A DNA stretch of 64,000 nt from Shimia sagamensis. Lineage in GTDB: Bacteria; Pseudomonadota; Alphaproteobacteria; Rhodobacterales; Rhodobacteraceae. The notes under the pieces are model-generated. The model did not search any database and was not told where the DNA came from. It was given only the letters and a program-made list of their open reading frames with translations. Below are positions 39,959 to 48,704 of the stretch, in pieces. Made by a program: the position numbers and the translations under genes. The DNA is taken from assembly GCF_900182745.1 (NCBI RefSeq), contig NZ_FXTY01000004.1, forward strand, positions 395,359 through 459,358, in the 5' to 3' direction. The stretch's first letter is position 1, and each line of letters starts with the position of its first letter.

Positions 39959-40444
39959 ATGGCTGATCAAATCAACTCGCTTGAAGAGCTGAACGCCGTT
40001 GCTGGTGAAGAAGCTGTTGTAGAAGTTGCGGCACCGCGTGAGCCGGTACGTGACGAGCTCGGTCGTTCTTATGCGACTGGTAAACGTAAAGACGCTGTTG
40101 CCCGCGTTTGGATCAAGCCGGGTTCCGGCAAGGTCATCGTAAACGGCAAGGACCAAGACGTGTATTTTGCCCGTCCGGTTCTGCAGCTGATCCTGCGTCA
40201 GCCTATGCAGGTTGCCGGCGTTGAAGGTGAATTCGACGTTTACGCCACCGTCAAAGGCGGCGGTCTGACCGGTCAAGCTGGTGCGGTTAAGCACGGGATT
40301 TCCAAAGCTCTGCAGCTTTATGAACCCTCCCTGCGTGGCGCCCTGAAAGCCGCCGGCTTCCTGACACGCGACAGCCGCGTTGTGGAACGTAAGAAATACG
40401 GTAAGCGCAAAGCGCGTCGTTCGTTCCAGTTCTCCAAGCGTTAA
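39959..40444 (+). CDS. rpsI: 30S ribosomal protein S9
   Basis: The 161-residue protein is S9, with an acidic, non-conserved N-terminal extension of about 35 residues (residues 1-35) and the conserved [20 protein letters not shown] and the C-terminal [18 protein letters not shown] tail that reaches the P-site tRNA. It follows rplM and is followed by a strong terminator. Confidence 0.97.
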   Translation: MADQINSLEELNAVAGEEAVVEVAAPREPVRDELGRSYATGKRKDAVARVWIKPGSGKVIVNGKDQDVYFARPVLQLILRQPMQVAGVEGEFDVYATVKGGGLTGQAGAVKHGISKALQLYEPSLRGALKAAGFLTRDSRVVERKKYGKRKARRSFQFSKR

Positions 40445-40469
40445 TCGCTGGACAACAAGATATTTTGGA

Positions 40470-40500
40470 AAGGCCGCTCTTTGGGAGCGGCCTTTTCTTT
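40470..40500 (+). terminator. Terminator of rplM-rpsI
   Basis: A perfect stem AAGGCCGCTC / GAGCGGCCTT with a short TTTGG loop, then TTTCTTT, 26 bases after rpsI. Confidence 0.9.
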
Positions 40501-40603
40501 TGCGGTGTTGCTTTGCCGATTTTGACGAATTTTCAGACTGCGCAACGGGTTGGCTTTCCGGTAAAAGAATTTGAGCCAACCTGCTGATCTAAAAGGAAAG
40601 ACT

Positions 40604-41767
40604 GTGAGCAACGCAATGTGGACCTACCCTTGGGATATCGCTGATATTGGACAGAAGGCGGTGTCGTCAGAGTTGCGTGAGCTGGGCTTTGACATGATCA
40701 GCTTGGCAACGGTGTATCACGCGGGTCGGTTTCTGCAGGTCCGCAGCCCCAAGCGGAGGGCGTATTTTCCAGAGGATGGCACATTGTATTTCCGCCCGGA
40801 TGCCAGCATCTGGCAAGGGCAAGCGGTGCAGCCTTTGGTGTCGTCGTTGGCGCAGGAACAGGATGTGTTGCGCGGGATGATTGAGGCGCGGGATGCAGGT
40901 GGGTTGGATGTGTCTTGCTGGACCGTATGTCTGCATAACTCCGCGCTTGGTTTTGCCAAACCGGATCTGGTGACACGCAATGCGTTTGGGGATGCAAATT
41001 CCTACAATCTTTGTCCTGCCAATCCCGAGGCACAAGCCTATGTCGGCAATCTGGTGCAGGATATTTCGCGGAACTATCAGCCAAACCGGATTGAGTTGGA
41101 GAGCCCCAATTTCCTTGGCTTTGCCCATGAGTATCATCATGAGAAAGACATGGTTGGGTTGCCACCGGAAGGGGATTTTCTGATGGCGCTGTGCTTCTGT
41201 GAACATTGTCAGGAGGCCGGGCAGGCCGCCGGTCTGGATATGCCGGCGTTGCAAGCGCGTGTGCGGGGGCTGATCGATCAGATGTGTACAGGGGGTACGC
41301 CCCAGCGCGTGTGCCCTGATTTCCCCGAACGCGGGCTGGATGCCTTTGAATTTGATGCGGAATTGCGGGCCTATCTGGATTTGCGATTTGACCATGTGAA
41401 GGCGGTGCTAGCGCAAGCCAAGGAGGCTTGCGCGCCCTCGTCTGAGTTGATGCTGATTGATGGGCAGGCGGGCTGGCTTGGCGGTTGCGACCATAAAGCG
41501 GCCGCGGAACTTGGATTGAAAGTTATGTTGTGCGCCTATGATATGGGGGACGAGGCAGCGCTGGGTTTGGCCTCTTATGCATCAGCTCTGCCACAGAATG
41601 CAGGCGGGCAGGTGGGCTTGCGGTTGGGGTACCCGGAATTTGACGGGGCTGCGGCCTTTGCGGAGCGGATCAAACTGTTGCGCGACAACGGCGCAACCGG
41701 GGTGAACCTCTATAATTATGGCCTGGTTCCAAAAGCGCGGCTGGACTGGGTGCGTGGCTGTCTTTGA
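40604..41767 (+). CDS. Uncharacterised protein, possibly glycoside hydrolase-like TIM barrel
   Basis: A 387-residue cytoplasmic protein (no signal peptide) I cannot place with certainty. It begins MSNAMWTYPWDIADIGQKAV and contains motifs typical of barrel-fold glycoside hydrolase-like proteins: RIELESPNFLGFAHEYHHEKD, a CFCEHC cysteine pair and a C-terminal NGATGVNLYNYGLV strand. The GTG at 40604 has AAGGAAAG upstream and is preferred over the TTG at 40571. The cysteine motif could hold a metal. Not part of an obvious operon. Confidence 0.45.
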   Translation: MSNAMWTYPWDIADIGQKAVSSELRELGFDMISLATVYHAGRFLQVRSPKRRAYFPEDGTLYFRPDASIWQGQAVQPLVSSLAQEQDVLRGMIEARDAGGLDVSCWTVCLHNSALGFAKPDLVTRNAFGDANSYNLCPANPEAQAYVGNLVQDISRNYQPNRIELESPNFLGFAHEYHHEKDMVGLPPEGDFLMALCFCEHCQEAGQAAGLDMPALQARVRGLIDQMCTGGTPQRVCPDFPERGLDAFEFDAELRAYLDLRFDHVKAVLAQAKEACAPSSELMLIDGQAGWLGGCDHKAAAELGLKVMLCAYDMGDEAALGLASYASALPQNAGGQVGLRLGYPEFDGAAAFAERIKLLRDNGATGVNLYNYGLVPKARLDWVRGCL

Positions 41768-41849
41768 GCGTAACTTCGACCTCTTGTTGGTCTTTCATCG
41801 AGAAGAGGTGCCACTGGCATGTCTTCTCGCTTGTGCCTAGATAATTCAA

Positions 41850-41864
41850 TTAACGATTGATTAA
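41850..41864 (+). promoter_or_regulatory. Perfect CtrA box upstream of the cytochrome operon
   Basis: TTAA-CGATTGA-TTAA matches the CtrA consensus TTAA-N7-TTAA exactly, 57 bases before the pentaheme cytochrome start. Confidence 0.65.
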
Positions 41865-41880
41865 CCAATTTCCGCAACAC

Positions 41881-41895
41881 TTTACAAGTTGTTAA
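41881..41895 (+). promoter_or_regulatory. Second CtrA-like box
   Basis: TTTA-CAAGTTG-TTAA has a single mismatch to TTAA-N7-TTAA and lies 31 bases (about three helical turns) after the perfect box. Confidence 0.5.
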
Positions 41896-41920
41896 CGGTT
41901 TCTTGGTTTTGGAGGGGCGT

Positions 41921-42595
41921 ATGGCGTGGCCGCCTGCCCGAATTGTGCGTTTGTTAGCTGTGTTGGCGATTATGCCTACCGCGGTGTGGGCCGGATTTGC
42001 GCTCACTCACGCCAAGATTAAACCATCAATTGCCCACGGACCGCTGATTGCAGCGCACGCTGATGTTGCCTGCGCCGCATGTCATTTAAAAACGCCTGGA
42101 ACGGTGCGCCAACAGGTGCAGGCGCAGGTCCGTTATGTGCTTGGGTTGCGGCAAACGCCGGTGGATTTTGGGTATGCTGAAGTCGGCTCGGAGCAGTGTC
42201 TTGCCTGCCATGCGCGCCCCAACGAGCGTCACCCGATCTATCGTTTCAGAGAGCCGCGTTTTGCCAAAGCAATTGTCCAGGTTGATGCGCGCAGCTGTTT
42301 GGGATGTCACTCTGAACATGTTCCGCAAATCGTGACAGTTGCGCCAACCCTTTGTCAGGCCTGTCATGAAGATTTGAACGTGAAAAATGATCCGGTAGAC
42401 ACGTCCCATGAACGCCTTGTTTCGCTGGAAAAGTGGGGCAGTTGCTTGGGGTGTCATGACTTTCATGGAAATCATCATCTGAAGCCTCCGACGCGAATGG
42501 TCGAAGTACTGCCCGCGGCGGAAATCTGGGGCTATTTTCAGGGTGGCGATGATCCATTTGGCGGCACCAAACTCTACGAAGGGAAAGCGCCTTGA
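41921..42595 (+). CDS. Pentaheme c-type cytochrome
   Basis: A 224-residue protein with an N-terminal membrane anchor or signal (about residues 8-27) and five CXXCH haem sites: C51-H55, C93-H97, C126-H130, C145-H149 and C175-H179, with several further His residues as distal ligands. GGAGGGG precedes the ATG. It is likely a periplasmic, possibly anchored electron carrier resembling NapC/NirT or NrfH-type multihaem proteins, though with a fifth haem. Its TGA overlaps the next gene's TTG. No terminal reductase is adjacent, so its electron partner is unknown. Confidence 0.88.
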   Translation: MAWPPARIVRLLAVLAIMPTAVWAGFALTHAKIKPSIAHGPLIAAHADVACAACHLKTPGTVRQQVQAQVRYVLGLRQTPVDFGYAEVGSEQCLACHARPNERHPIYRFREPRFAKAIVQVDARSCLGCHSEHVPQIVTVAPTLCQACHEDLNVKNDPVDTSHERLVSLEKWGSCLGCHDFHGNHHLKPPTRMVEVLPAAEIWGYFQGGDDPFGGTKLYEGKAP

Positions 42596-43476
42596 CCTTG
42601 CCACGCATTTTTCTAACAGGTGTTTTGGGGAGCTTGGCGATATATCTGTTTGTGTCTGCGCCAGCGCCATTGGTGGAGGGGGAAGAAAAAGCTTCCGGGT
42701 GCCTTCATCCAGTCAAGGCTTTGTTTGACGGGGTAAACGCCATTAATCAGGCAGCGCGAGGGGTTTATACCAAACGCATTGTTGGTGGGGGCATGGCATC
42801 GGGTCTCAAATTTGGTGAAGAGTGGCAAGAGCCTGGCGTGGAACAGGGACCCTTACCTGCGTTGTTTCTGCGGGCCACGGCGGCGCACATGGAAACCCTG
42901 CCGCCGCTGGTCGGGCTGTATTTGGGTTCAGACGCGCCTATCAATAAATCCAATTTGTTTGGGGCGGGGCAGGTGACCGCGTTTGAGACTGTTAAGGCAA
43001 CGCGCACCGCAGTTTATTCAGACGACGCGCAGAGTGGATTTGTGGCCATGTATCCGGATGTGGCGGAAGTTGCCCCCTGTGTGATCTGCCACAATGAACA
43101 CCCAGACAGTCCCAAAAAGGACTGGAAGCTCAACGATGTGATGGGCGCGACGACCTGGACCTATCCGCGTGATGAGGTCACGGCAGATGAGTTTCTGGGC
43201 GTGCTGGACGCGATGTACGTCTCTGTCGCGCATACCTATGAAACGTATCTGGGAAAGGCGGCGCGGTTTGAGGTGCCGGTTGAGATATCGGAGAGCTGGC
43301 CTTCGGCAGATCGACGGATTTTGCCAAATGTCGAGGTGTTTTTGGCGGAGGTAAAAGCACACGCCGCACCAGTGGTTTTGCAGGCGGTGATGCGAGAGCG
43401 GCGTAGCCCTCGGGGAGTGGGGCAAGGCACGTTGGCGGTGCAAGCCGATGAGGAGAGCAAACCATGCGGGTTCTAA
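42592..43476 (+). CDS. Tll0287-like (DUF3365) monohaem protein
   Basis: A 294-residue protein with an N-terminal signal or anchor (about residues 6-24) and a single CVICHNEHP haem site (C163-H167) followed by SPKKDWKLNDVMG, the hallmark of the Tll0287-like/DUF3365 haem domain found in sensors and multihaem systems. The start is TTG overlapping the previous stop with AAGGGAAAG before it. Its 3' end overlaps the third gene by 13 bases. No output domain (HAMP, kinase or cyclase) follows, so it is probably a soluble or anchored electron carrier or sensor. Confidence 0.8.
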   Translation: MTLPRIFLTGVLGSLAIYLFVSAPAPLVEGEEKASGCLHPVKALFDGVNAINQAARGVYTKRIVGGGMASGLKFGEEWQEPGVEQGPLPALFLRATAAHMETLPPLVGLYLGSDAPINKSNLFGAGQVTAFETVKATRTAVYSDDAQSGFVAMYPDVAEVAPCVICHNEHPDSPKKDWKLNDVMGATTWTYPRDEVTADEFLGVLDAMYVSVAHTYETYLGKAARFEVPVEISESWPSADRRILPNVEVFLAEVKAHAAPVVLQAVMRERRSPRGVGQGTLAVQADEESKPCGF

Positions 43477-43955
43477 TCTCGACCTGGCAGAGAGCGCCCT
43501 ACGTGTTGATAATACTGATTGCACTGGGGCTCGGGATGATACTGCTGTCTTCTGAAGCGAAATCTGTGCTGGCCAAGCCTCTCACCGGATTTTCGCAACA
43601 GGTGGCGACCGGGCTATTGCTGCTTGGTCTGCTGGGGTATCAGTGGGTTCTGTTTTTCAAGCGCGTGACGAAAGATAATCGGAATGCCCGGCAGGCTGTG
43701 GTGCGGCACCGTTGGGTGGGCACGGCAGCGACACTGTTGTTTGCCATACATGCGGTGCGGTTTGGCCATGTCTGGATGAGTACCTTGAGTGCCGTGGTAT
43801 TTCTCGTTGCCCTAACTGGAGTGCTAAACCGGGAAGTGCTGCGGTATCGCAGCAACATGATCTATCTTGTTTGGCTGTTGGTCCACATTGGGTTGTCGGC
43901 AGCGTTGGTGCCTTTGGTAGCTGTGCACATCTGGGTGGCTCTGGCCTATCAATAA
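43464..43955 (+). CDS. Membrane protein, cytochrome b-like
   Basis: A 163-residue protein with about four or five transmembrane helices (about 13-30, 47-66, 84-100, 106-121, 134-160) and histidines H82, H96, H102, H141 and H155. H96, H141 and H155 lie within or at the ends of helices in positions that could ligate b-type haem, as in cytochrome b561-like proteins. It starts inside the previous gene, so it is translationally coupled. The family is not recognised. Together the three proteins look like a membrane-anchored electron-transfer module. Confidence 0.6.
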   Translation: MRVLISTWQRAPYVLIILIALGLGMILLSSEAKSVLAKPLTGFSQQVATGLLLLGLLGYQWVLFFKRVTKDNRNARQAVVRHRWVGTAATLLFAIHAVRFGHVWMSTLSAVVFLVALTGVLNREVLRYRSNMIYLVWLLVHIGLSAALVPLVAVHIWVALAYQ

Positions 43956-43964
43956 CGCCGCGCG

Positions 43965-44540
43965 TTACTGCGACACGGCGGCGTAGGCGGCCCAAACGTT
44001 GTTCAGCAACGCGCCTTCAGCACCTGTCGCTTCAGCTGCTTGAAGCAGGTTCTTTGCAGCTTCGAGGTTCCGCGGCATGTAGATGCCAGTGATTAGCTCC
44101 CCCGCGAGCATCGCGCCGGCGTCCCCAAACCCCCCTTCGAGAGCCAGCATCACCAACCCCGCCCCGGCGTCTGGGTTTTGGGGGAGGCCAAGACCTCGGA
44201 TCATGCGTATGCCACCATAGGCCAAGGCCACGGGATACCCTTCCTGAGCGGCGCGCAGGTAGAAGTACGAAACCTGCTCGTCGTCGCCGGTGTAGTAAGC
44301 ACAGTTCTCCGAGGCGACAAGCCATGCCAAAGCTGACAGCGCAGCCGGATCCCCTTGTTGTGCGGGGTCCGCCGCGTTGAGCAAACGGCCAAATGCCTCA
44401 GTGTCGCCCGCACACGCAAGGTCACTTTCTTGAGTGAAGGCCGCCCGCGTCTCTGCGAACTCCGACAACGGGCGTACGTCTTGCGCCAGCGCTTGGGTGG
44501 CAAATCCCGCAAGAAGTGGCAATAGAAGAAGCTTTTCCAC
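43965..44540 (-). CDS. Exported Sel1-like repeat protein
   Basis: A 191-residue protein with a signal peptide (MEKLLLLPLLAGFATQALAQ) and helical repeats of the Sel1 type (AAQEGYPVALAYGGIRMIRG, NPDAGAGLVMLALEGGFGDA). Such domains mediate protein contacts. The GTG at 44540, with AAGGAAA five bases before it, gives the cleanest leader. An ATG at 44558 overlaps the tetR stop (ATGA) and is the alternative. It follows tetR and ppk2 on the same strand. Confidence 0.75.
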   Translation of the reverse strand: MEKLLLLPLLAGFATQALAQDVRPLSEFAETRAAFTQESDLACAGDTEAFGRLLNAADPAQQGDPAALSALAWLVASENCAYYTGDDEQVSYFYLRAAQEGYPVALAYGGIRMIRGLGLPQNPDAGAGLVMLALEGGFGDAGAMLAGELITGIYMPRNLEAAKNLLQAAEATGAEGALLNNVWAAYAAVSQ

Positions 44541-44554
44541 GATGTTTCCTTGGG

Positions 44555-45172
44555 TCATTGGTCCGGTTCGATCAATCCGAGCCCTCGCAAGTACACGCCG
44601 ATCCCACTTTCCAGCAGGTCTTCCGGAGCAAAGGGACTTTGGGTACCTGGCGAGTTGCGCGCATAAAGTTCCACGACGCCGTGGCTCATGGCCCAGATGT
44701 GGGCGGAGAACATGCTGGCGGGAGGGCGTTTTTCCGGCGGAATGTGCTTGGAGAGCTCGGCGGCGGCGTGTTCCATCACGCCGCGGGCCCGGGTTGCAAC
44801 AGCGGCGAGTTCTGGAGTGCGGTTGACGGAAATCCCGCTTTCAAACATCGCAATGTAGTGACCGGGGTATTTGCGGGCAAAGGCAAGGTAAGCACGGCCT
44901 GTTGCTTCAAACGAGGCCAAGGCGGACGGCTGGCCTTTGTCGAAGGCAAACTGCATCAAATCTGCAAAGATTTCATAGCCCTGACGGGCGGCTTCGGCGA
45001 TGAGGTCTTCACGGCCTTCAAAGTGACGGTAGACCGCAGCCGGAGTCACGCCCGCGGTCTTGGCTGCCTCTGAGAGGGTAAAACCGGTCGGGCCCTTTGC
45101 CTCAATCAAGCTGAGAGCGGCCTCAACCAAGGCCTGGCGCAGGTTGCCGTGATGATAGCCGCGTTTAGGCAT
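44555..45172 (-). CDS. TetR-family transcriptional regulator
   Basis: A 205-residue TetR-type repressor with an N-terminal helix-turn-helix (about residues 10-55, [21 protein letters not shown]) and a variable C-terminal ligand domain. It starts [13 protein letters not shown]; the ATG overlaps the ppk2 stop by eight bases, so the two are coupled. Target genes are unknown, and autoregulation or control of ppk2 is possible. A longer frame upstream is inside ppk2 and not used. Confidence 0.85.
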   Translation of the reverse strand: MPKRGYHHGNLRQALVEAALSLIEAKGPTGFTLSEAAKTAGVTPAAVYRHFEGREDLIAEAARQGYEIFADLMQFAFDKGQPSALASFEATGRAYLAFARKYPGHYIAMFESGISVNRTPELAAVATRARGVMEHAAAELSKHIPPEKRPPASMFSAHIWAMSHGVVELYARNSPGTQSPFAPEDLLESGIGVYLRGLGLIEPDQ

Positions 45173-46034
45173 TCCAGATGTCCGGTCCGCCACAGATCTT
45201 GTCGTCAATGGCGCCAATCGCATCTACATCTTTCCGGTCATAGGGCAGAGCGTGCAGCACAGTACGAATTGCGTTCAGGCGTGCGCGGCGTTTGTCGTCT
45301 GAGCGGATGACAGTCCACGGTGCCGCCTCTGAATGGGTGCGGCGCAGGGTTTCGCCAATAGCGGCAGTGTAGGCGCCCCAGCGTTTGAGGCCTTCGACGT
45401 CAATCCAGCTGAGCTTCCACTGCTTGAGGGGGTCGGTTTCACGGCTCAGAAAACGGCGGAGTTGCTCTGCGCGGCCGACGTTGAGCCAAAACTTAAACAA
45501 GTAAATTCCGTCGTTTACGAGAGTTTCTTCGAGATTAGGGGCTTGATGGAAGAAGCGCTCGCGCTCGTAATGCTCGCAAAAACTAAAGACCTTCTCAACG
45601 ACACCGCGGTTGTACCAGCTGCGGTCAAAGAGCACCAACTCGCCCCCCGACGGCAGGTGGTCAAAGTAGCGTTGGAAATACCATTGGCTACGCTCAGAAT
45701 CTGTGGGTTTGGACAAGGCCACAATGCGCGCGCCGCGCGGGTTCAGGTTCTCACGGAAGCGCTTGATGGTGCCGCCTTTGCCAGCTGCGTCACGGCCTTC
45801 GAAGACACAGGCAATTCGGGCACCGCTCTCCTTGGCCCAGTGCTGCATCTTGACCAGTTCGATCTGTAAGGCTTCTAGCTCTGCCTCGTAGGTTTTGCGG
45901 CTCAAGCGGTCTTTGTGCGGATAGGTGCCAGAGAGGATGTCATTTTTGCCGGCTTGCTGAATGGCGTCGCGCACCTCGGCGGGGGCCTCGTTCTCAAAGT
46001 AGGCGCTTATCGCGCCGTCAAAGGGCAAGTCCAT
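45165..46034 (-). CDS. ppk2: Polyphosphate kinase 2
   Basis: PPK2 enzymes transfer phosphate between polyphosphate and nucleoside mono- or diphosphates. The 289-residue single-domain protein has the Walker A-like [15 protein letters not shown], the Walker [15 protein letters not shown] and the lid region. The single-domain form suggests class I or III; AMP, ADP or GDP preference cannot be told from this. Coupled to tetR. Confidence 0.92.
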   Translation of the reverse strand: MDLPFDGAISAYFENEAPAEVRDAIQQAGKNDILSGTYPHKDRLSRKTYEAELEALQIELVKMQHWAKESGARIACVFEGRDAAGKGGTIKRFRENLNPRGARIVALSKPTDSERSQWYFQRYFDHLPSGGELVLFDRSWYNRGVVEKVFSFCEHYERERFFHQAPNLEETLVNDGIYLFKFWLNVGRAEQLRRFLSRETDPLKQWKLSWIDVEGLKRWGAYTAAIGETLRRTHSEAAPWTVIRSDDKRRARLNAIRTVLHALPYDRKDVDAIGAIDDKICGGPDIWNA

Positions 46035-46105
46035 GAAAGCTCTCCGTTTTCCCCAATATGGGGTGTCCTGCGCCTTAGCGCAATCGGGATGGCGGCGCGC
46101 CGAGG

Positions 46106-47050
46106 TTAGGCGCGCAGGTCGGTGATTTCATGGCCGATGCGAGACATGTCAAATGGCGTGGTTTGATAGATCTCGGACACCCAGTTGCCGTAGAGCAAGT
46201 GTGCGTGGCTGCGCCAGCGGTTCTGCGGCGGGTTGGAGGGGTCATCATTCGGGTAGTAGTTGGACGGTACATTGATGGTTGTACCTTCCGATATGTCGCG
46301 ATCGTACTCCTGTTTCAACGTGTCGCTATCGTATTCGAAGTGGTTGAAAATAAACAGATCTCGCGTTTTGGGAGCCTCGATCAGGCAAGGACCAACGTCT
46401 TCAGAGTGCAGCAAAGTGCGCAATTCCGGGCGGGCGTCCACTTCGTCTTGCCGGATTTCCGTCCAACGGCTCACAGGAATCACGCAGTCGTCTGAGAAGC
46501 CGCGCAGATACGGAGAGGAATGCGCGAGGTTTTGATGGCGGAAGCAGCCAAAGGCCTTGTGGTCAATGATGTGTTTCTGCACGCCGTGAAAATAGTTGAT
46601 CATTGCCATGCCACCCCAGCAGACGCCAAAAGTGGAGTGTACGTGGGTGCGGGTCCAATCAAAAACCTCGCAGAGTTCTTCCCAATAGGTGACCTCTTCG
46701 AAAGGGAGATGCTCGATGGGTGCACCGGTGATGATGAGCCCGTCAAATTTCTCACCGGAGGCTTTAACCTCTTGGAATGGCCGATAAAACTCCGCCATAT
46801 GCTCCGCGGCTGTGTTGCGGGTTTTGTGCTCCGACATACGGATCAGCGACAATTCCAACTGCAACGGGGTTGCACCGATCAGACGGGCAAATTGGTTTTC
46901 CGTCTGAATTTTCTTTGGCATCAGGTTGAGAAGCCCAATCCGCATCGGGCGGATGTCCTGACGGGAGGCCTGATCCGCGGCCATGACCATGACGCCTTCG
47001 TGCTTGAGCACGTCAAAGGCGGGTAGGTCGGCGGGGATCTTGATGGGCAT
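46106..47050 (-). CDS. metA: Homoserine O-acyltransferase, predicted acetyl-CoA type
   Basis: MetA acylates homoserine in methionine synthesis. The 314-residue enzyme of the HTS fold has the catalytic cysteine C144 ([10 protein letters not shown]) and the His/Glu pair further on. The substrate-determining position (Glu111 in the Bacillus cereus enzyme, Gly in E. coli) reads E here ([13 protein letters not shown]), which in characterised enzymes marks acetyl-CoA use rather than succinyl-CoA. A GCGCGCC / GGCGCGC repeat spans the stop codon. The ATPase gene lies 48 bases upstream on the same strand. Confidence 0.92.
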   Translation of the reverse strand: MPIKIPADLPAFDVLKHEGVMVMAADQASRQDIRPMRIGLLNLMPKKIQTENQFARLIGATPLQLELSLIRMSEHKTRNTAAEHMAEFYRPFQEVKASGEKFDGLIITGAPIEHLPFEEVTYWEELCEVFDWTRTHVHSTFGVCWGGMAMINYFHGVQKHIIDHKAFGCFRHQNLAHSSPYLRGFSDDCVIPVSRWTEIRQDEVDARPELRTLLHSEDVGPCLIEAPKTRDLFIFNHFEYDSDTLKQEYDRDISEGTTINVPSNYYPNDDPSNPPQNRWRSHAHLLYGNWVSEIYQTTPFDMSRIGHEITDLRA

Positions 47051-47098
47051 GTCAGTCTCTTTGTTTGTTTGGTGTTTGAGGTGGCGTGAGGGCCATAG

Positions 47099-47968
47099 TT
47101 AGGCAGGGACCGCGGGATGCTCAAGGGCTGTGGCGATCACGTCAACGAAATCGGCAGCTGTGGCGACCTGTGAGACAGCTTCGGCAGTCACGGTTACACC
47201 CCAGCGGGCCATGGCTTCGTAGCGTGGCTGACGGTGCGCCAAGGCGCGGCCATAGGTCCAGCGCACAAAGGTATCCGGGTCAACGCTGCTCTCGTTCTTG
47301 CCGGTTTCATCCAAATAGGTGTGCCAGCTATCGAGTAGGAATTCCGGCTGATAATACATCGGTTTAGGTGATCTATCAAACCGGCGTATCAGCTCTTCGG
47401 TGTGTGTATCGGAGCCTTTGATCCAGACCATCAATGTGTTTTGGGACAGGGCGGTCATGATCGAATCTTTGGGATCATCCGCATCCACAACTTCGCAGAT
47501 GGATCCACCGGTATCGCAGACAAAATGGTCGTATCCATAGAGGTCATGGGCGCGGGAAATGAAGGGTGCTGTGTCCATCAACGACGCCATTTCAGCGGTG
47601 CGATGTTGGCGTTGGCGCAGCATGTATTCAGCAAAGGGAAGACCACCTTTTTCGGGGTCGCCGGGCTTGCCTAAATAGGTGGAGAGGGGGGCGAGGTTGT
47701 TAAATGTGATGTTGGAGCCGATATAGATGCTGTCGGTCATCAACAGCTCCCGCAAAAACGGAACCTTCATCGCCTCACGTTTGGCGTTGTCAGCGATGTG
47801 TTCACCCATGTAGCGGGTGCCAATGCGGTAGTCGATGGAGTAGTGAAACCAATCACCATTTTCGCGCAAGGTGTTGGAAATATGGGTTTTTCCCAATCCG
47901 GACATGCCAAAGAGCAGCACTTTTTTCTGCTCTGCATCGCGCCAGTCCTGCGCAGATTTGTAGATCAT
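47099..47968 (-). CDS. P-loop ATPase of unknown role
   Basis: A 289-residue protein with Walker A GMSGLGKTHIS (about residues 22-32) and a later CDTGGSICEV segment. It has no membrane segment. I do not recognise the family, though it resembles small kinase-like P-loop NTPases. The ATG at 47968 was chosen; a 22-codon extension is possible. It precedes metA by 48 bases on the same strand, with the stop of the ATPase before the metA start, so co-transcription is likely. Confidence 0.6.
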   Translation of the reverse strand: MIYKSAQDWRDAEQKKVLLFGMSGLGKTHISNTLRENGDWFHYSIDYRIGTRYMGEHIADNAKREAMKVPFLRELLMTDSIYIGSNITFNNLAPLSTYLGKPGDPEKGGLPFAEYMLRQRQHRTAEMASLMDTAPFISRAHDLYGYDHFVCDTGGSICEVVDADDPKDSIMTALSQNTLMVWIKGSDTHTEELIRRFDRSPKPMYYQPEFLLDSWHTYLDETGKNESSVDPDTFVRWTYGRALAHRQPRYEAMARWGVTVTAEAVSQVATAADFVDVIATALEHPAVPA

Positions 47969-48143
47969 GGCCTCATGCCCTTTTTTTGGTGTTGCCAGTT
48001 TGGTACTGCGCCGCGCAGAGCGGGTCAAACGCAATCGGAAGGGGCTGTGTCAACCTATGAAATCCGTGTCGGTATAACGTCGGTATCGCGACTGTTTTAC
48101 GGAGGTGCGGTGTGGTTACGTTGACGTCACGGTTAATCGGGCG

Positions 48144-48163
48144 GACGTTGCGCATTCAACGTC
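48144..48163. repeat. Inverted repeat upstream of the ATPase gene
   Basis: GACGTTG / CAACGTC are separated by six bases in the gap before the ATPase gene. No T-run follows. It could be an operator. Confidence 0.3.
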
Positions 48164-48175
48164 ATCAGCAAGCGA

Positions 48176-48448
48176 CTAGCCTTTGCAGCCATCCTTCGAG
48201 AGTTTGACGCCTGCGATGCTGTGATCCGCCAGCCATTTCTTTTTGTCCCAGTCACGGATGATGTCGCGGGTTTGGGCTGGCATGAGACCGTATCTTGGCA
48301 AGATTTCCACCGCTTCGACAGCGGTCATTTGACAGCCATTGTCGCGGATCAGTTGCAGCAACGTGTCAGAGGCATCATCGCTAGCCAAGGCGGGAAGGGC
48401 AGAGAGGAAAAAGGCTGCGACAGCGGAAATTCGCGCGAAATTGGTCAT
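48176..48448 (-). CDS. Small exported protein, unknown
   Basis: A 90-residue product starting MTNFARISAVAAFFLSALPALA, a clear signal peptide, followed by about 68 residues with two cysteines (NGCQMT and KDGCKG) that could form a disulfide. The ATG at 48448 has GAGG about nine bases upstream; two in-frame ATGs before it are less likely. No family is recognised. Confidence 0.65.
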   Translation of the reverse strand: MTNFARISAVAAFFLSALPALASDDASDTLLQLIRDNGCQMTAVEAVEILPRYGLMPAQTRDIIRDWDKKKWLADHSIAGVKLSKDGCKG

Positions 48449-48651
48449 TTGGGACATCCTCAACAAACTAATCAATTGAGGTGGAGTTTCGGTTTGAATT
48501 GACCGTTTGGTCAAGGGAAGCTTGGGGGGAGAAATTACCGAAGGGTGTCACAAGTGAGGTGTGTTTGCGCGGAGCCTTTGCCTTTCCGGGAAGCGCGGCC
48601 CGCTCACACTCAAGGAAAGTCTTGGTCTGGAGGCGCAGGAACGGTGTGTAG

Positions 48652-48682
48652 GCACAAAAAAAGGCGCGCTCGTGAGCGCGCC
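48652..48682 (-). terminator. Terminator of pyrG
   Basis: On the minus strand GGCGCGCTC / GAGCGCGCC forms a nine-base stem with a minimal loop, followed by TTTTTTTG. Confidence 0.85.
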
Positions 48683-48704
48683 CTTTGAAGCTTGTAGTGC
48701 AGAG

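Noticed and set aside
47051..47098. SAM riboswitch before metA
   Set aside because: Only 48 bases separate metA from the upstream gene and they do not contain the SAM-II pattern.
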